A DNA stretch of 64,000 bases from Rivibacter subsaxonicus. Lineage in GTDB: Bacteria > Pseudomonadota > Gammaproteobacteria > Burkholderiales > Burkholderiaceae_C. The stretch is from positions 1 through 64,000 of the forward strand of contig NZ_SHKP01000007.1 in the NCBI RefSeq assembly GCF_004217215.1. Direction: 5' to 3'. The notes beneath the pieces are model-generated. The model was not told the origin of the DNA. It saw nothing but the letters and a program-made list of their open reading frames with translations, and did not search any database. Shown in pieces: positions 42,505 to 51,846 of the stretch. A program made the translations under genes and the position numbers. Each line of letters starts with the position of its first letter. The stretch's first letter is position 1.

Positions 42505-44013
42505 ATGAACGCTCAAGAACTTCTCGCCACGCTCGGCGTGGCCGATGCCAAGCCCTTCGACGGCCGCCTGCTGTCGCGCTCGCCGATCGATGGCGGCGTG
42601 CTCGGCGGCGTGGCGCCGACCAGCCTCGACGAAGGCCGCGCCGCGCTGGCCCGCGCGCAGGCCGCCTTCCTGCGCTGGCGGAACGTGCCGGCACCCAGGC
42701 GCGGCGAACTGGTGCGCCTGCTCGGCGAGGAACTGCGCGTCAACAAGGTGGCGCTGGGTGAACTGGTCTCGCTCGAGGCCGGCAAGATCCGCAGCGAAGG
42801 CGCCGGCGAGGTGCAGGAGATGATCGACATCTGCGAGTTCGCGGTCGGTCTCTCGCGCCAGTTGCACGGCCTGACCATCGCCTCCGAGCGACCCGGCCAT
42901 CGCATGATGGAACAGTGGCATCCGCTCGGCGTGGTCGGCGTGATCAGCGCCTTCAACTTTCCGGTCGCGGTGTGGTCGTGGAACGCGGCGCTGGCGCTGG
43001 TCTGCGGCGACAGCGTGCTGTGGAAGCCGTCCGAGAAGACGCCGCTGACCGCGCTCGCCACCCAGGCGCTGTTCGAGCGCGCGGTGCAGCGCTTCGGTGA
43101 TGCCGAGCTGGCGCGCGATCTGTCGCAGCTGCTGATCGGCGGCGCCGAGCTCGGCGAACTGCTCAGCGACGACCCGCGCGTCGCGCTGCTCTCGGCCACC
43201 GGCAGCACCCGCATGGGTCGCGCGGTCGCGCCAAAGGTTGCCGCGCGCTTTGGGCGCAGCCTGCTCGAGCTCGGCGGCAACAACGCGATCATCGTCACGC
43301 CCAGCGCCGACCTCGACATGGCGGTGCGCGCGATCGTCTTCGGCGCGGTCGGCACCGCCGGCCAGCGCTGCACCAGCACGCGCCGGCTGATCGTCCACAA
43401 GGACGTGCACGACGAACTGCTCGCGCGGCTGGAGAAGGCCTATGGCTCGGTGCGCATCGGCGACCCGCTGGCCGAGGGCACGCTGATGGGCCCGCTGATC
43501 GACCGCGGCGCCTTCGAGCAGATGCAGGCGGCCCTCGCCCAGGCGCGCGAGCAGGGCGGCCGCGTGCTGAGCGGCGGCGAGCGCGTGCTGGCCGATCAGC
43601 TCCCGAACGCCTACTACGTGCGCCCGGCGCTGGTCGCGATGCCGGCGCAGAGCGAGGTGGTGCGGCACGAGACCTTCGCGCCGATCCTCTACGTGCTCAG
43701 CTACGAAGCCTTCGATGACGCGATCGCGCTGCAGAACGAGGTACCACAGGGCCTGTCCTCGGCGATCTTCAGCAACGACGTGCGCGAGGCCGAGGCCTTC
43801 ATGGCCGCGGCCGGCTCCGACTGCGGCATCGCCAACGTCAACATCGGCACCTCGGGCGCCGAGATCGGCGGCGCCTTCGGCGGCGAGAAGGAAACCGGCG
43901 GCGGCCGCGAGAGCGGCTCCGATGCCTGGAAGGCCTACATGCGCCGCGCCACCAACACGGTGAACTACTCGCGCGCGCTGCCGCTGGCGCAGGGCATCAA
44001 GTTCGATCTCTGA
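42505..44013 (+). CDS. amaB: Alpha-aminoadipic semialdehyde dehydrogenase, ALDH7 type
   Basis: 502 residues from ATG 42505 with AAGGAAC upstream. ALDH7/antiquitin signature: GVVGVISAFNFPVAVWSWNA, LWKPSEKTPL, base Glu in LELGGNNAIIV and nucleophile Cys289 in AGQRCTSTRR, with the long C-terminal GGAFGGEKETGGGRESGSDAWK. Oxidises allysine / piperideine-6-carboxylate to 2-aminoadipate with NAD. The assignment is strengthened by the lysine dehydrogenase gene 34 bp upstream. Stop and next start overlap as TGATG. Confidence 0.9.
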   Translation: MNAQELLATLGVADAKPFDGRLLSRSPIDGGVLGGVAPTSLDEGRAALARAQAAFLRWRNVPAPRRGELVRLLGEELRVNKVALGELVSLEAGKIRSEGAGEVQEMIDICEFAVGLSRQLHGLTIASERPGHRMMEQWHPLGVVGVISAFNFPVAVWSWNAALALVCGDSVLWKPSEKTPLTALATQALFERAVQRFGDAELARDLSQLLIGGAELGELLSDDPRVALLSATGSTRMGRAVAPKVAARFGRSLLELGGNNAIIVTPSADLDMAVRAIVFGAVGTAGQRCTSTRRLIVHKDVHDELLARLEKAYGSVRIGDPLAEGTLMGPLIDRGAFEQMQAALAQAREQGGRVLSGGERVLADQLPNAYYVRPALVAMPAQSEVVRHETFAPILYVLSYEAFDDAIALQNEVPQGLSSAIFSNDVREAEAFMAAAGSDCGIANVNIGTSGAEIGGAFGGEKETGGGRESGSDAWKAYMRRATNTVNYSRALPLAQGIKFDL

Positions 44014-45035
44014 TGCCGCCGATGCAACAGCCCACCACGCTGCACGCGCTGCTTGGCGCCGTACTCGACGCGCAAGAGTCCGCGCGCCTGTTCGACCAGT
44101 TGCAGATCGCCCCGGCGCTGCTGCGCCCGCTGGCGGCCGAGGCTAGCCGCGCCGAGCTCGCGCAGGCGCTCAACATGCTGCTGTTCCGCGGCCTGCTCGA
44201 ACGCGTGCCGCTGGCCGTGGCCTGCGTCGCCGAGCGGCGCGCGAGCGGCCAGAAGGTCTGCTTCGACCACGGCGCGCTGCGCACCGTGGCCTGGCCGAGC
44301 GGCGCGCTGCCGGCGGGCCAGGCGGCGATCACGCGCGTGCTCGTGCCGCTCGGCTTCGAGCAGGCCGAGACCTATCCGCTGCCGCGGCTGAAGATGACCG
44401 GCCGCGCCTGGCGCCACCGCGACCTGCCGCAGGACATCGCGCAGTTCTTCGTCTCCGAGCTGCATCCCGAAGCCTTCTCGCCGGCCTTCCAGGCCACGGT
44501 GAGCCGCGTGATCGGCGACTCGCGCGATCCCCTGTCGGCGCAGGATCTGGCCGAGCTGGCGCAGCTGGAGCGCGACCGTGCACTGCCACTGGCCAGCGCG
44601 CAGCGTCTGCTGCCGCGCCTGGCGGGATGCTTCGAACGCCAGCATGGGCTGTTCGCCTGGGACGACTACGAGTCGCTGCGCGCCGAGTCGGCCGAGATGG
44701 CGTGGATCGCTACCGAGGGCAACGCCTTCAACCACGCCACCGATCGCGTCGACGACATCGACGCGGTGGTCGAACTGCAGCGGCGCGCCGGCCGGCCGGT
44801 GAAGAGCAGCGTCGAGGTCTCGGCCTCGGGCCGCGTGCGCCAGACCGCGCTTGCCGCTGCGCCGGTGCTGCGCGAGTTTCGCCAGGGCCAGGGCGTCATC
44901 GCACGCGAGGTCCCCGGCTCGTTCTACGAGTTCATCGCGCGCGCGCCGCTGCCGGACGAGGCCATCCTCGACCTCGGCTTCGATGCCGCCAATGCAACCG
45001 GCATCTTTGGCATGACCGCGGCCGGCGCCAGGTAG
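44013..45035 (+). CDS. hglS: DUF1338 2-oxoadipate dioxygenase/decarboxylase (HglS-like)
   Basis: 340 residues. DUF1338 fold with a probable metal triad His86 (FDHGALRTV), His241 (GNAFNHATDRVDD) and Glu306 (PGSFYEFIAR); spacing 155 and 65 agrees with the His-His-Glu set I recall for Pseudomonas putida HglS. FVSELHPE is another family hallmark. HglS turns 2-oxoadipate into D-2-hydroxyglutarate in lysine degradation. Translationally coupled to the ALDH7 gene. It is shorter than P. putida HglS (about 460 residues). The transaminase making 2-oxoadipate is not in the window. Confidence 0.85.
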   Translation: MPPMQQPTTLHALLGAVLDAQESARLFDQLQIAPALLRPLAAEASRAELAQALNMLLFRGLLERVPLAVACVAERRASGQKVCFDHGALRTVAWPSGALPAGQAAITRVLVPLGFEQAETYPLPRLKMTGRAWRHRDLPQDIAQFFVSELHPEAFSPAFQATVSRVIGDSRDPLSAQDLAELAQLERDRALPLASAQRLLPRLAGCFERQHGLFAWDDYESLRAESAEMAWIATEGNAFNHATDRVDDIDAVVELQRRAGRPVKSSVEVSASGRVRQTALAAAPVLREFRQGQGVIAREVPGSFYEFIARAPLPDEAILDLGFDAANATGIFGMTAAGAR

Positions 45036-45064
45036 CGCCGCCGCCGCGTCGAGCCCGGATCGGC

Positions 45065-45826
45065 CTACAGGCGCACGCTCGCTGCGCCGATGCCCTCGAA
45101 GGCGACCTCGACCTCGTCGCCGGGCTGCGCCTGCAACAGGCCGCACCAGGTGCCGGTCGTCACCACGCTGCCGGCCGCCAGCACGGCGCCGTTGCGGGTG
45201 GCGTGGCGCAACCAGGCAGGCAGCACGAAGGCCGGATCCGCCATCGCGTGCGTTCCCCGGAAAGCCAGCGCCGGCTGCGAGCCGATGCGAACCTGGCCGG
45301 CCTGCGTCGACCAGTCGCGCCCGGCATCGAAGTCCACCCACGGGCCGAGAACAAGCGCGCCATGGCACAGCAGGTCGGCGAGCTTGGCCAGCGGCGGTGC
45401 CTGCAGGCTCTCGGTCCAGCGCGAGTCGACGATCTCGATCGACACGCACATCGCGTCGACCAGTGCACGCGCGCCGGCCAGATCGAGCGCGGCCGCGCGT
45501 GCGCCGTCGACCGGCTCGCGCAGGCGCAGCGCCACTTCGGCCTCGATGCCGCGCAGCGTGAAGAATGGCCAGTCGGCGGCGCGTGCCGGGCTTGGCCACA
45601 CGCCGGCCGGCGGCAAGGGGGCATGCGAGATCTCCGCCTCGCGCGAGGGCCCGCCCGACTTCCAGTGGCGCGGTGTGGTGCCGCCAAAGCAGCCGAGCGC
45701 GCGCGCCACCCGATCCTGAACTTCGTAGCCCGCCGCCACGTCGGCCAGCGCCGGTGCGGGTTGTGGCTGACGGTCGTGGCGGGCCTGCAGCAGGCGCGCG
45801 GCGGCAAGGTCGGCGGCGTTCGTCAT
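45065..45826 (-). CDS. 2-oxopent-4-enoate hydratase-like protein (FAH superfamily)
   Basis: 253 residues from ATG 45826. Resembles MhpD/DmpE-type hydratases: GYEVQDRVARAL, HWKSGGPSREA, the metal-site region GIEAEVALRLREP with the ExE-like acids, IEIVDSRW, and the C-terminal GSVVTTGTWCGLLQAQPGDEVEVAFEGIG. These add water to 2-hydroxy-pentadienoates in meta-cleavage pathways; a 4-oxalocrotonate decarboxylase-like role is the alternative. No other meta-cleavage gene is nearby. It converges on hglS with a 29-bp gap. Confidence 0.78.
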   Translation of the reverse strand: MTNAADLAAARLLQARHDRQPQPAPALADVAAGYEVQDRVARALGCFGGTTPRHWKSGGPSREAEISHAPLPPAGVWPSPARAADWPFFTLRGIEAEVALRLREPVDGARAAALDLAGARALVDAMCVSIEIVDSRWTESLQAPPLAKLADLLCHGALVLGPWVDFDAGRDWSTQAGQVRIGSQPALAFRGTHAMADPAFVLPAWLRHATRNGAVLAAGSVVTTGTWCGLLQAQPGDEVEVAFEGIGAASVRL

Positions 45827-45860
45827 GCGTGAAGTTTCCTGCCGCAATGACCCGGCCCGG

Positions 45861-46658
45861 CTACCACACCGCGAAGCGCTCGCGGTGCAGGTCGATCAGC
45901 GTGTCGGCCGCCACCGGCCTGGAGTACAGGAAGCCCTGGCCGAGCCGGATGCCGGCCTCGCGCAGGGTGCGCGCCTGCAGCGGCGTCTCGATGCCCTCGG
46001 CAATGACCTGCAGGCCGCCGGCGCGCATCAGGCTTTCGAGCGCGGGCAGCCAGTCGGGTCGCGGCGTCTGCTCGCTGATCTCGGCGATCAGGCCGCGACT
46101 GAGCTTGATGTAGTCGAGCCGGCAGCGCGTCAGGATCGCGAGGTTCGCGCCATTCAGCACCACGTCGTCGAGCGCGACCGCGCAGCCGGTGTAGGCGGCT
46201 GAGTTCAGCGCGTCCATGCCGAGCTGGTCGGGGATGCCGCGCTCGGTGACCTCGAGGATGAATCGATCGGCCAGAGCGATCAGGTCGTTGCGGAAGAAGG
46301 CGTAGGCGATGCCGGCGCGGCCGAAGACGAACGGCGGCACGTTGATGCCGATCCTCAGCTCGGGCGTGGCAATCAGCCAGTCGCGCAGATCCTCGTTGAC
46401 GCGGTCGATCGTGCGGTAGGTGAGCAGCGCGGCCATCGGCGTGCGGTAGAGCACCTCGATGAATCGCTCGGGCTGCCAGACCTCCGTGCCGCGGCGCCAG
46501 CGCGACAGCGCCTCGGCTCCGACCATCCGGCCGTCGGCCAGCGAGATGGTCGGCAGGTACTCGACGAAGAAGGCCCCGGACAGCAGGTCGGCATGCACCT
46601 GCTGCAGGTCGAAGCCATCGAGGGCGTCATCGGACTGGGGTTGCGACAGGTCGGTCAT
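45861..46658 (-). CDS. EAL-domain protein, putative c-di-GMP phosphodiesterase
   Basis: 265 residues from ATG 46658. Stand-alone EAL domain after about 25 residues. Metal and catalytic positions mostly kept: EAL in GAEALSRW, Asn in GINVPPF, Glu in LEVTERG, the two Asp in ALDDVV, Lys in DYIKLSRG, Glu in VIAEGIET and Gln in LGQGFLYSRP. The loop after the Asp pair, usually DDFGTGYSS, is here DDVVLNGAN, a marked departure in loop 6 that may change dimerisation or activity. No sensor domain or membrane segment. Same strand as the siderophore-interacting gene, 142 bp downstream of its stop. Confidence 0.87.
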   Translation of the reverse strand: MTDLSQPQSDDALDGFDLQQVHADLLSGAFFVEYLPTISLADGRMVGAEALSRWRRGTEVWQPERFIEVLYRTPMAALLTYRTIDRVNEDLRDWLIATPELRIGINVPPFVFGRAGIAYAFFRNDLIALADRFILEVTERGIPDQLGMDALNSAAYTGCAVALDDVVLNGANLAILTRCRLDYIKLSRGLIAEISEQTPRPDWLPALESLMRAGGLQVIAEGIETPLQARTLREAGIRLGQGFLYSRPVAADTLIDLHRERFAVW

Positions 46659-46800
46659 GGGCGATGGCCTCGGTCGTCGGGCGCGCCTGCACACCAACGC
46701 GCCCGGGGCCAATCCTATGCCCGCGGGCGATCTGCCCGCATCGCGGGCACGCTGTCGCTACTAGGGCTTGCCGGCGGGCCGGGTCATCGTGAAGGCGGTC

Positions 46801-47544
46801 TCAGGCGTCCAGGCGCTCGTGGAAGTCCGAGGCGCCGCGCTTCCAGTAGGCAGCGATGCGCGCAGCTTCGCGCGGATGCCGCTTGTCGACCAGCAGCACC
46901 TCGCGCAGCCGCGCCATCGTGGCGGCTTCGCCGGCGCACCAGGCAAAGCCTTCGCCTTGCGGCAACACCAGCTCGCGCACGGCCTCGACCAGTTCGTCGG
47001 CAGTCGACACCCAGCGCAGCTCCAGCCGGGCCGCGCTGGCCAGCGCGCGGCGGTCGGCAAGGTCCGCGACCTGCGCGATCACGATCGCGCGCGTGGCGGC
47101 CGGCAGCTCCTCGAGGCGGCGGTGGATCGCGGGCAGCGCCGTCGCATCGCCCGCGAGCAGGTGCCAGTGGTAGTCCGCGGGCACGATCATCGAGCCGCGC
47201 GGGCCGCCGATCGTCGCGCGCTGGCCGATCGCGGCCTGGCGGGCCCAGTCCGAGGCCAGCCCGTGGCCGTGCAGCGCGAACTCGATCGTCAGCGTGCGGC
47301 CGGCACGGTCGAAGCGCCGCGGCGTGTAGTCGCGCATCACGGTCTCGCCGGCCGGGCTCTCGAAGATGAACTTGAGGTGGTCGTCGAAGGCCTCGGACAC
47401 GAAGTCGACCAGCGAAGGGTGGGCGAAGGTGATCGCGGCGAAGTTGGCGCCGACGGGCTCGACCTCGACGACCTCGACCTCGCGCCGGCGGACCTCGTGG
47501 CGGACCCGCTGCACGCGGCGCTCCGAAGAAGGGAGTGATCTCAT
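46801..47544 (-). CDS. Siderophore-interacting protein (FAD/NADPH ferric reductase)
   Basis: 247 residues. FAD-binding RDYTPRRFD motif, the pyrophosphate region GPRGSMIVP, and the NAD(P)-side segments (HLLAGDATALPAIHRRLEE, FAWCAGEAATMARLR) match the SIP/ViuB family. These reduce iron in ferric siderophores in the cytoplasm. The C-terminal HPREAARIAAYWKRGASDFHE is typical. Divergent from a MarR regulator with only 21 bp between likely starts, suggesting direct control by it. Confidence 0.92.
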   Translation of the reverse strand: MRSLPSSERRVQRVRHEVRRREVEVVEVEPVGANFAAITFAHPSLVDFVSEAFDDHLKFIFESPAGETVMRDYTPRRFDRAGRTLTIEFALHGHGLASDWARQAAIGQRATIGGPRGSMIVPADYHWHLLAGDATALPAIHRRLEELPAATRAIVIAQVADLADRRALASAARLELRWVSTADELVEAVRELVLPQGEGFAWCAGEAATMARLREVLLVDKRHPREAARIAAYWKRGASDFHERLDA

Positions 47545-47577
47545 GGATGGTCTTATTGGTTGATAATGTCATCCATC
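47543..47577. promoter_or_regulatory. Candidate operator between SIP and MarR genes
   Basis: Inverted repeat ATGGATG (47543-47549) and CATCCAT (47570-47576) flanks an AT-rich core with TTAT...ATAA symmetry and an imperfect palindrome GATAATGTCATC (47562-47573, 8 of 12 positions symmetric). The GATAAT also resembles a -10 element for the MarR gene. Operator and promoters must overlap the start codons here, so leaderless or short-leader transcripts are likely. Confidence 0.5.
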
Positions 47578-48048
47578 ATGCGCAAATCACTTGACCATGT
47601 CAACCAAATGGCCGATGAGCCTGCCGAACAGGTCTTCGACGCGATCCATTCGCTCATGCACCTCTACCGCGCGCAGCGCCACAACGATCTGCGCGACGGG
47701 CCGCGGGACCTGAGTCACATGGAGCACAAGGTGCTCGGCTTCTTTGCCCGGCACCCGGGCTCGACGCAGAGCGACCTGGCCGTCCACTCGGGGCGCGACA
47801 AGGGACAACTGGCGCGGCTGGTCGCGAGCCTCAAGGCGCGCGGGCTGCTCGAGGCGCGGGTCGACGAGCTCGATCGACGCAATGTCCGGCTCCATCTCAC
47901 GACCGAGGCCCAGGCCGTGCACCAAGCGCTGCAGCGCCACGAGCGGCGGATGGTCAACGCGGCGGTCGCGGGCCTGAGCGAGGAGGAGCGTGGTCAGTTG
48001 CTGGAGTTGCTGGGCCGGATCCGGCTGAACCTCGAGTCCCAGCCCTGA
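47566..48048 (+). CDS. MarR-family transcriptional regulator
   Basis: 160 residues from ATG 47566; ATG 47578 is equally possible, as neither has a ribosome site. Winged helix-turn-helix: HMEHKVLGFFARHPGSTQSDLAVHSGRDKGQLARLVASLKARGL (helices and recognition helix within), then the wing EARVDELDRRNVRLHLT. Dimerisation helices flank it. Divergent from the siderophore-interacting protein, which is the obvious target; the ligand is not evident. Confidence 0.9.
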   Translation: MSSIMRKSLDHVNQMADEPAEQVFDAIHSLMHLYRAQRHNDLRDGPRDLSHMEHKVLGFFARHPGSTQSDLAVHSGRDKGQLARLVASLKARGLLEARVDELDRRNVRLHLTTEAQAVHQALQRHERRMVNAAVAGLSEEERGQLLELLGRIRLNLESQP

Positions 48049-48257
48049 GCGAGCGCCAAGCGAGCCGCCGAGCCCGGCGCCCGGCGGCTTCGAGCCCCGT
48101 CACCCCCGCGAGCGGGGGCCGCCACGGCCCGTTGCACTTCATGCGTCACATCCAGAGCCCGCTGCAAGTGCTTATTTTTACAAGACTTTCATGCCGGACT
48201 CACCTGCAAAGTCGGCTCTAAGTCATTGATTTCATTGAAAAAACGGCGCCACCACGC
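48049..48257. other. Gene-free gap before the dcw promoter
   Basis: Begins with GC-rich palindromic sequence (GCCCGGCGCCCGGCGGC, CCCCCGCGAGCGGGGG) that may end the MarR transcript. From about 48130 it turns AT-richer (TTATTTTTACAAGACTTTC), the usual look of an upstream promoter region. No gene was found. Confidence 0.5.
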
Positions 48258-48286
48258 TTGACCCTGCCGAAGCGGCCCGCTACAGT
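48258..48286 (+). promoter_or_regulatory. Promoter of the dcw cluster (PmraZ)
   Basis: -35 TTGACC (48258-48263) and -10 TACAGT (48281-48286) separated by exactly 17 bp. The predicted start is near 48293, inside the MraZ operator. Confidence 0.75.
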
Positions 48287-48320
48287 GGGAGAAAGTGCAC
48301 TTTAGTGGGTTTGAGTGGCC
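48286..48320 (+). promoter_or_regulatory. MraZ operator: four 10-bp-spaced repeats
   Basis: TGGGA (48286), TGCAC (48296), TGGGT (48306) and TGGCC (48316) stand exactly 10 bp apart, the spacing known for MraZ boxes (TGGGN with 5-nt spacers). Boxes 1 and 3 match fully, 2 and 4 are degenerate. They cover the transcription start and the mraZ ribosome site, fitting autorepression of the cluster. Confidence 0.8.
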
Positions 48321-48326
48321 AATTTC

Positions 48327-48755
48327 ATGTTCCAAGGGGCTTCGCGCCTCGCGCTGGATGCCAAGGGGCGGCTGACCGTCCCGGCGCGCCATCGCGAGTT
48401 GCTGGCGGCCACCGCGAACAGCCAGCTGACGCTGACCAAGCATCCCTCGGGCTGCCTGCTGGTCTTTCCGCGTCCGGTCTGGGAGGGCTTTCGCGAGCGC
48501 GTCGCCGCGCTGCCGATGTCGGCCGAGGGCTGGAAGCGCGTGTTCCTCGGCAACGCGATGGACGTCGAGATCGACGGCGCCTCGCGCGTGCTGGTCTCGC
48601 CCGAGCTGCGCGCTGCCGCCGGCATGAGCAAGGACGTGACGCTACTCGGCATGGGCAGCCACCTCGAACTCTGGGACAGCGAGCGCTACGCCGCCCACGA
48701 GGCCGCGGTGCTGGCCCAGGGTCTGCCCGAAGCGCTGCAGGACTTCAGCTTCTGA
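48327..48755 (+). CDS. mraZ: Transcriptional regulator MraZ
   Basis: 142 residues from ATG 48327 ([21 protein letters not shown]), the usual family start; a GTG at 48315 would lie inside operator box 4. Two AbrB-like repeats: [15 protein letters not shown] (residues 9-23) and [15 protein letters not shown] (second half). MraZ forms a ring-shaped multimer that binds the repeats upstream of its own gene and represses the dcw cluster. Next gene follows after 7 bp. Confidence 0.97.
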   Translation: MFQGASRLALDAKGRLTVPARHRELLAATANSQLTLTKHPSGCLLVFPRPVWEGFRERVAALPMSAEGWKRVFLGNAMDVEIDGASRVLVSPELRAAAGMSKDVTLLGMGSHLELWDSERYAAHEAAVLAQGLPEALQDFSF

Positions 48756-48762
48756 AGCCACG

Positions 48763-49722
48763 ATGTCATCGCCGGCCAACCAGGTTTTGCAGCACCGCAC
48801 CGTCCTGCTGCACGAGGCGGTGGATGCGCTCGTGCAGGCGCCCGACGGCATCTATGTGGACGCCACCTACGGCCGCGGCGGCCATTCGCGGCTGATCCTC
48901 GAACGGCTGTCGCCACAGGGGAGATTGATCGCGATCGATCGCGACCCAGACGCGGTAGCCCACGCAACCCAAGGCGAAGCGCGGGTCACGGACCCGCGTT
49001 TTTCCATCGAGCACGCCGCCTTTGCCGAAATGGCGACGGTCTTCGCGCGGCTGGGCGTGGCGCAGGTCGACGGCGTGCTGATGGACATCGGCGTCAGCTC
49101 GCCGCAGATCGACAACCCGGCGCGCGGCTTCAGCTTCCGCTTCGACGGTCCGCTGGACATGCGCATGGACCCCACGCGCGGCGAGAGCGCGGCCGAGTTC
49201 CTGGCCCGCGCCGAGGAGCGCGAAATCGCCGAGGTGATCCGCGAGTTCGGCGAGGAGCGCTTCGCCAATGCCATTGCCAAGGCGGTCGTCGCGCGCCGCG
49301 AGGCTGGCGAGCCGCTGCGAACCACCAGTGAGCTGGCGCAACTGGTGGCGCGCTGCGTGCGCACCCGCGAAGCCGGCCAGGATCCGGCGACGCGCACCTT
49401 CCAGGCGCTGCGGATCCGGGTCAATGCCGAACTCGAGGAACTCGAGCAGGGCCTGGACGCCGCACTGGCGCATCTCAAGCCGGGCGGCCGGCTGGCGGTG
49501 ATCAGCTTTCATTCGCTCGAGGACCGCATCGCCAAGACCTTCATCGCCGGCCACAGCAAGGCGGTGTTCGATCGGCGCGCGCCCTTTGCCGCGCCGCCGC
49601 AGCTCAAGCTCAGGGCCATCGCGCGCATCAAGGCCAGCGCCGACGAGGTGGCGGCCAATCCGCGCTCGCGCTCGGCGATCCTGCGCGTGGCCGAGCGCAC
49701 CGGCGAGGGCGTTGCGGTATGA
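48763..49722 (+). CDS. rsmH: 16S rRNA (cytosine1402-N4)-methyltransferase
   Basis: 319 residues. SAM-binding motif [16 protein letters not shown] with the following acidic IAIDRDPDA, the family stretch [30 protein letters not shown] and the C-terminal [14 protein letters not shown]. Methylates N4 of C1402 in 16S rRNA (former name MraW). Its stop overlaps the ftsL start as ATGA. Confidence 0.98.
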   Translation: MSSPANQVLQHRTVLLHEAVDALVQAPDGIYVDATYGRGGHSRLILERLSPQGRLIAIDRDPDAVAHATQGEARVTDPRFSIEHAAFAEMATVFARLGVAQVDGVLMDIGVSSPQIDNPARGFSFRFDGPLDMRMDPTRGESAAEFLARAEEREIAEVIREFGEERFANAIAKAVVARREAGEPLRTTSELAQLVARCVRTREAGQDPATRTFQALRIRVNAELEELEQGLDAALAHLKPGGRLAVISFHSLEDRIAKTFIAGHSKAVFDRRAPFAAPPQLKLRAIARIKASADEVAANPRSRSAILRVAERTGEGVAV

Positions 49723-50066
49723 CGCGCCTGAACGCCGTCCTGCTCGTCGCGCTGATCGTCAGCAGCCTGCTGCTGGTGCGCGAGTCCTACGAGGCGCGGC
49801 GCCTGTTCGCCGCGCTCGACCGGGCGCAGGCTCAGGCACTGCAGATCGAGTCCGATCACGAGCGTCTCTCGCTCGAGAAGCGCACCCAGGCCACGCCGCT
49901 GCGCGTCGAGCGCCTGGCGCGCGAAAAGCTGGCGATGCGCACCGCGACGCCGGCGGTCACCCAGTACGTGGCGCTGGGCGCCTCGGCGCCGGTCGCGGCC
50001 TGGCCGCCGGTGGCGGTCGACACGCCGGGCGCCGCCGAGCGCGCGGCGGCGGGGGCGCGCGAATGA
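49719..50066 (+). CDS. ftsL: Cell division protein FtsL
   Basis: 115 residues. Short cytoplasmic start, one membrane helix ([17 protein letters not shown]) and a periplasmic coiled coil ([30 protein letters not shown] region), then the [12 protein letters not shown] motif. Bitopic divisome protein acting with FtsB and FtsQ. A 30-residue Ala/Pro-rich tail follows the coiled coil. Overlaps both neighbours by 4 bp. Confidence 0.95.
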   Translation: MTRLNAVLLVALIVSSLLLVRESYEARRLFAALDRAQAQALQIESDHERLSLEKRTQATPLRVERLAREKLAMRTATPAVTQYVALGASAPVAAWPPVAVDTPGAAERAAAGARE

Positions 50067-51846
50067 GCTGGTTCAGGAGCGATCCGGCCGGTCGTGGCGC
50101 GATCCCGGTGCGCAGCGTGCGCTACTCGACCAGCCCGCTGCTGGCCTCGAAGACGCCGCCGTGGCGCAGCAAGTTCCTGGTGGCGGCGATCGGCCTCGGC
50201 TTCGTGGTGCTGATCGGCCGCGCGGTCTACGTGCAGGTGATCGGCACCGACTTCTACCAGCAGCAGGGCGCCAACCGCTACGCGCGCACGCTCGAGCTGC
50301 CGGCCAACCGCGGCCGCATCATCGACCGCGGCGGGCTGCTGCTCGCCTCCAGCGTGCCGGCGCCGACGATCTGGGCGATCCCGAAGGACGTCGAGGCCAG
50401 CGGCGCGCAGAAGCGCGAACTCGCCAAGCTGCTCGGCTATACGCCGGCCGAGCTGGAGAAGAAGCTGGCCGACAGCCCCAACTTCGTCTACCTGCGGCGT
50501 CAGGTCGACGAGGCGGTGGCGCTCAAGGTCAAGGCGCTCGGCCTCAAGGGCGTGCACCAGCTGCAGGAATACAAGCGCAAGTACCCCGAGGGCGAGGCCG
50601 CCGCGCATGTGGTGGGCTTCACCAACATCGAGGACCGTGGCCAGGAGGGCATCGAACTGGCCTTCCAGAGCCAGCTGGCCGGCCGCGACGGCACCCGCCG
50701 TGTCATCAAGGACCGCCTCGGTCGCGTGGTCGAGGATCTCGGCGAGAGCGTGCCGCCGCTCGACGGCCGCGACATCGAGCTCTCGCTCGACACCAAGGTG
50801 CAGTTCTTCGCCTACCAGCGCATCCGCGACGCGGTGGCCGAGCACAAGGCCAAGGCCGGCAGCGTGGTGGTGCTCGACGTCAAGACCGGCGAGGTGCTGG
50901 CGCTGGCCAACTACCCGAGCTACACGCCGGGCGAGCGCAAGAACCTCAACCCGGCGCAGATGCGCAACCGCGCGCTGACCGACACCTTCGAGCCCGGCTC
51001 GACGATGAAGCCCTTCACCGTCGGCCTTGCGCTCGAGACAGGGCGCGTCAAGCCGGGCACGGTGATCGACACCGCGCCCGGCCGCGTCACGATCACCGGC
51101 AGCACGATCACGGATGCTCACCCGCACGGCCTGCTGACGGTGGAGCAGGTGATCCAGAAGTCGAGCAACGTCGGCACCACCAAGATCGCGATGCAGATGC
51201 CGGCGCGCGAGATGTGGGAGATGTTCACCGCGATCGGCCTCGGCCAGAAGCCGCAGCTCGCCTTCCCCGGCGCGGTCAGCGGCCGGTTGCGGCCCTACAA
51301 GAGCTGGCGCCCGATCGAGCAGGCCACGATGAGCTATGGCTACGGCCTGTCGGCCAGCCTGTTCCAGCTGGCCCAGGCCTACACCGTGTTCGCGCGCGAC
51401 GGAGAGCTGATCCCGGTGACGATCACGCGCGCCGAGCAGCCCGTGGGCGGCGGCGTGCGCGTGTTCTCGCCCGAGACCGCGCGCGAGATGCGCCACATGC
51501 TGCAGATGGCCGCCGGCGAGGGCGGCACCGGTCCGCTGGCGCAGACCATCGGCTACTCGGTGGGCGGCAAGTCGGGCACCGCGCACAAGCAGGAAGGCAA
51601 GGGCTACGCCGAGAAGAAGTACCGCTCGTGGTTTGTAGGCCTCGCGCCGATCAACGATCCTCGGATCGTGGTGGCGGTGATGGTCGACGAACCGAGCAAC
51701 GGCAAGTATTACGGCGGCGCGGTCGCGGCGCCGGTGTTCAGCCAGGTCGTGCAGCAGAGCCTGCGCACGCTGGGCGTGGCACCCGACATCGAAGTGAAGC
51801 CGCAGATCGTCGCGCGCCAGGTCACCGCGGTGGAAGAGAGCTTCTG

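Noticed and set aside
48315-48326. GTG start adding four residues to MraZ
   Set aside because: It lies inside operator box 4; the family normally starts at MFQG, encoded from 48327.
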